From positions 1 to 7,060 of the forward strand of contig CACWMM010000073.1 of assembly GCA_902761955.1 (NCBI GenBank): DNA of 7,060 nt. The letters are read 5' to 3'. Positions 6,922 to 7,060 of the stretch are shown here, in pieces. The notes beneath the pieces were generated by a model, which worked only from the letters and a program-made list of their open reading frames with translations, had not been told where the DNA came from and did no database searches. A program made the translations under genes and the position numbers. Positions within the stretch are counted from its first letter, which is position 1. Every line of letters starts with the position of its first letter. Source of the DNA: Parafannyhessea sp902761955 (GTDB lineage Bacteria; Actinomycetota; Coriobacteriia; Coriobacteriales; Atopobiaceae).

Positions 6922-7060
6922 CTATTTCCTCAACCTCCCCGCCCGCGTCGAGCGGGCCCCTTAGGTTGGTGGCAATGCACACAAACACACATAAGAGTAT
7001 CGCAACGGCGACGTCTGCAAACTTAGGGCTGGTCCATATACCGCCATTCTCCACTCGCAC
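6922..7060 (-). other. Non-coding leader upstream of fhaA
   Basis: A 139-nt stretch, visibly richer in A/T than the genes, with no supportable coding frame. It carries the fhaA ribosome binding site (GAGG, 6928-6931) and a hairpin at 6941-6957. The operon promoter is probably here or just beyond the right edge, but no pair of -35 and -10 boxes matches well enough to name. No tRNA or riboswitch fold was recognised. Confidence 0.55.
6941..6957 (-). promoter_or_regulatory. Leader hairpin before the fhaA ribosome binding site
   Basis: GCCCGC (6941-6946) pairs perfectly with GCGGGC (6952-6957) across a 5-nt loop. On the minus strand it is followed by GGGGAGGTTGAGGAAATAG and then the fhaA ATG, so the stem ends 9 nt before the GAGG site. 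It may stabilise the 5' end of the transcript or affect ribosome access. No T-run follows, so it is not a terminator on this strand. Confidence 0.35.

Noticed and set aside
6980..7030. Promoter for fhaA (TTTGCA, 16 nt, TACTCT on the minus strand)
   Set aside because: The -10 matches consensus at only three of six positions and other equally poor pairs exist nearby, so no box can be named from sequence alone.
7027..7060. Possible tRNA end at the right edge (plus-strand end CCACTCGCAC looks like a tRNA acceptor 3' end)
   Set aside because: The bases before it have no GTTCRA T-loop and no T-arm pairing, so a tRNA is not supported.

Overview
The window holds one GC-rich block read entirely on the minus strand. 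It is the conserved actinobacterial cell-growth signalling cluster, in transcription order fhaA, fhaB, PP2C phosphatase (pstP), a fused RodA-PbpA protein, and a PASTA-type Ser/Thr kinase (pknB) whose 3' end runs off the left edge. Gene order and family signatures (FhaA with its N-terminal domain, membrane-anchored FhaB, PstP with one membrane span, an actinobacterial-type RodA with two extra N-terminal helices) point to Actinomycetota. The rodA-pbpA fusion and the GC-rich codon use make Coriobacteriia (Olsenella/Collinsella-like) my best guess, but this is inference and not proven by the sequence.

Layout from right to left. 7060-6922 is a non-coding leader with a small hairpin. 6921-5815 is fhaA. 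5818-5399 is fhaB. 5402-4098 is the phosphatase. 4092-1240 is the 950-residue SEDS/class B PBP fusion. 1239-1143 is an intergenic stretch with two hairpins. 1142-1 is the kinase through its membrane helix and the first residues of PASTA domain 1. fhaA/fhaB and fhaB/phosphatase overlap by ATGA, and the phosphatase stop lies 5 nt before the fusion start, so the first four genes look like one translationally coupled unit. The kinase is the only gene set apart.

From what is known of these families, the kinase senses cell-wall material through PASTA domains and phosphorylates cytoplasmic targets on Thr. The FHA proteins read those phosphothreonines, PstP reverses them, and the output is peptidoglycan synthesis by a SEDS glycosyltransferase (RodA) paired with a transpeptidase (PbpA). 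The most notable feature is that the glycosyltransferase and transpeptidase, normally separate proteins that form a complex, are here one continuous polypeptide with all catalytic motifs of both partners intact. It is joined through a roughly 55-residue, probably cytoplasmic linker.

There is no sign of a mobile element, CRISPR array, RNA gene or pseudogene. The long plus-strand open frames opposite these genes are shadows.
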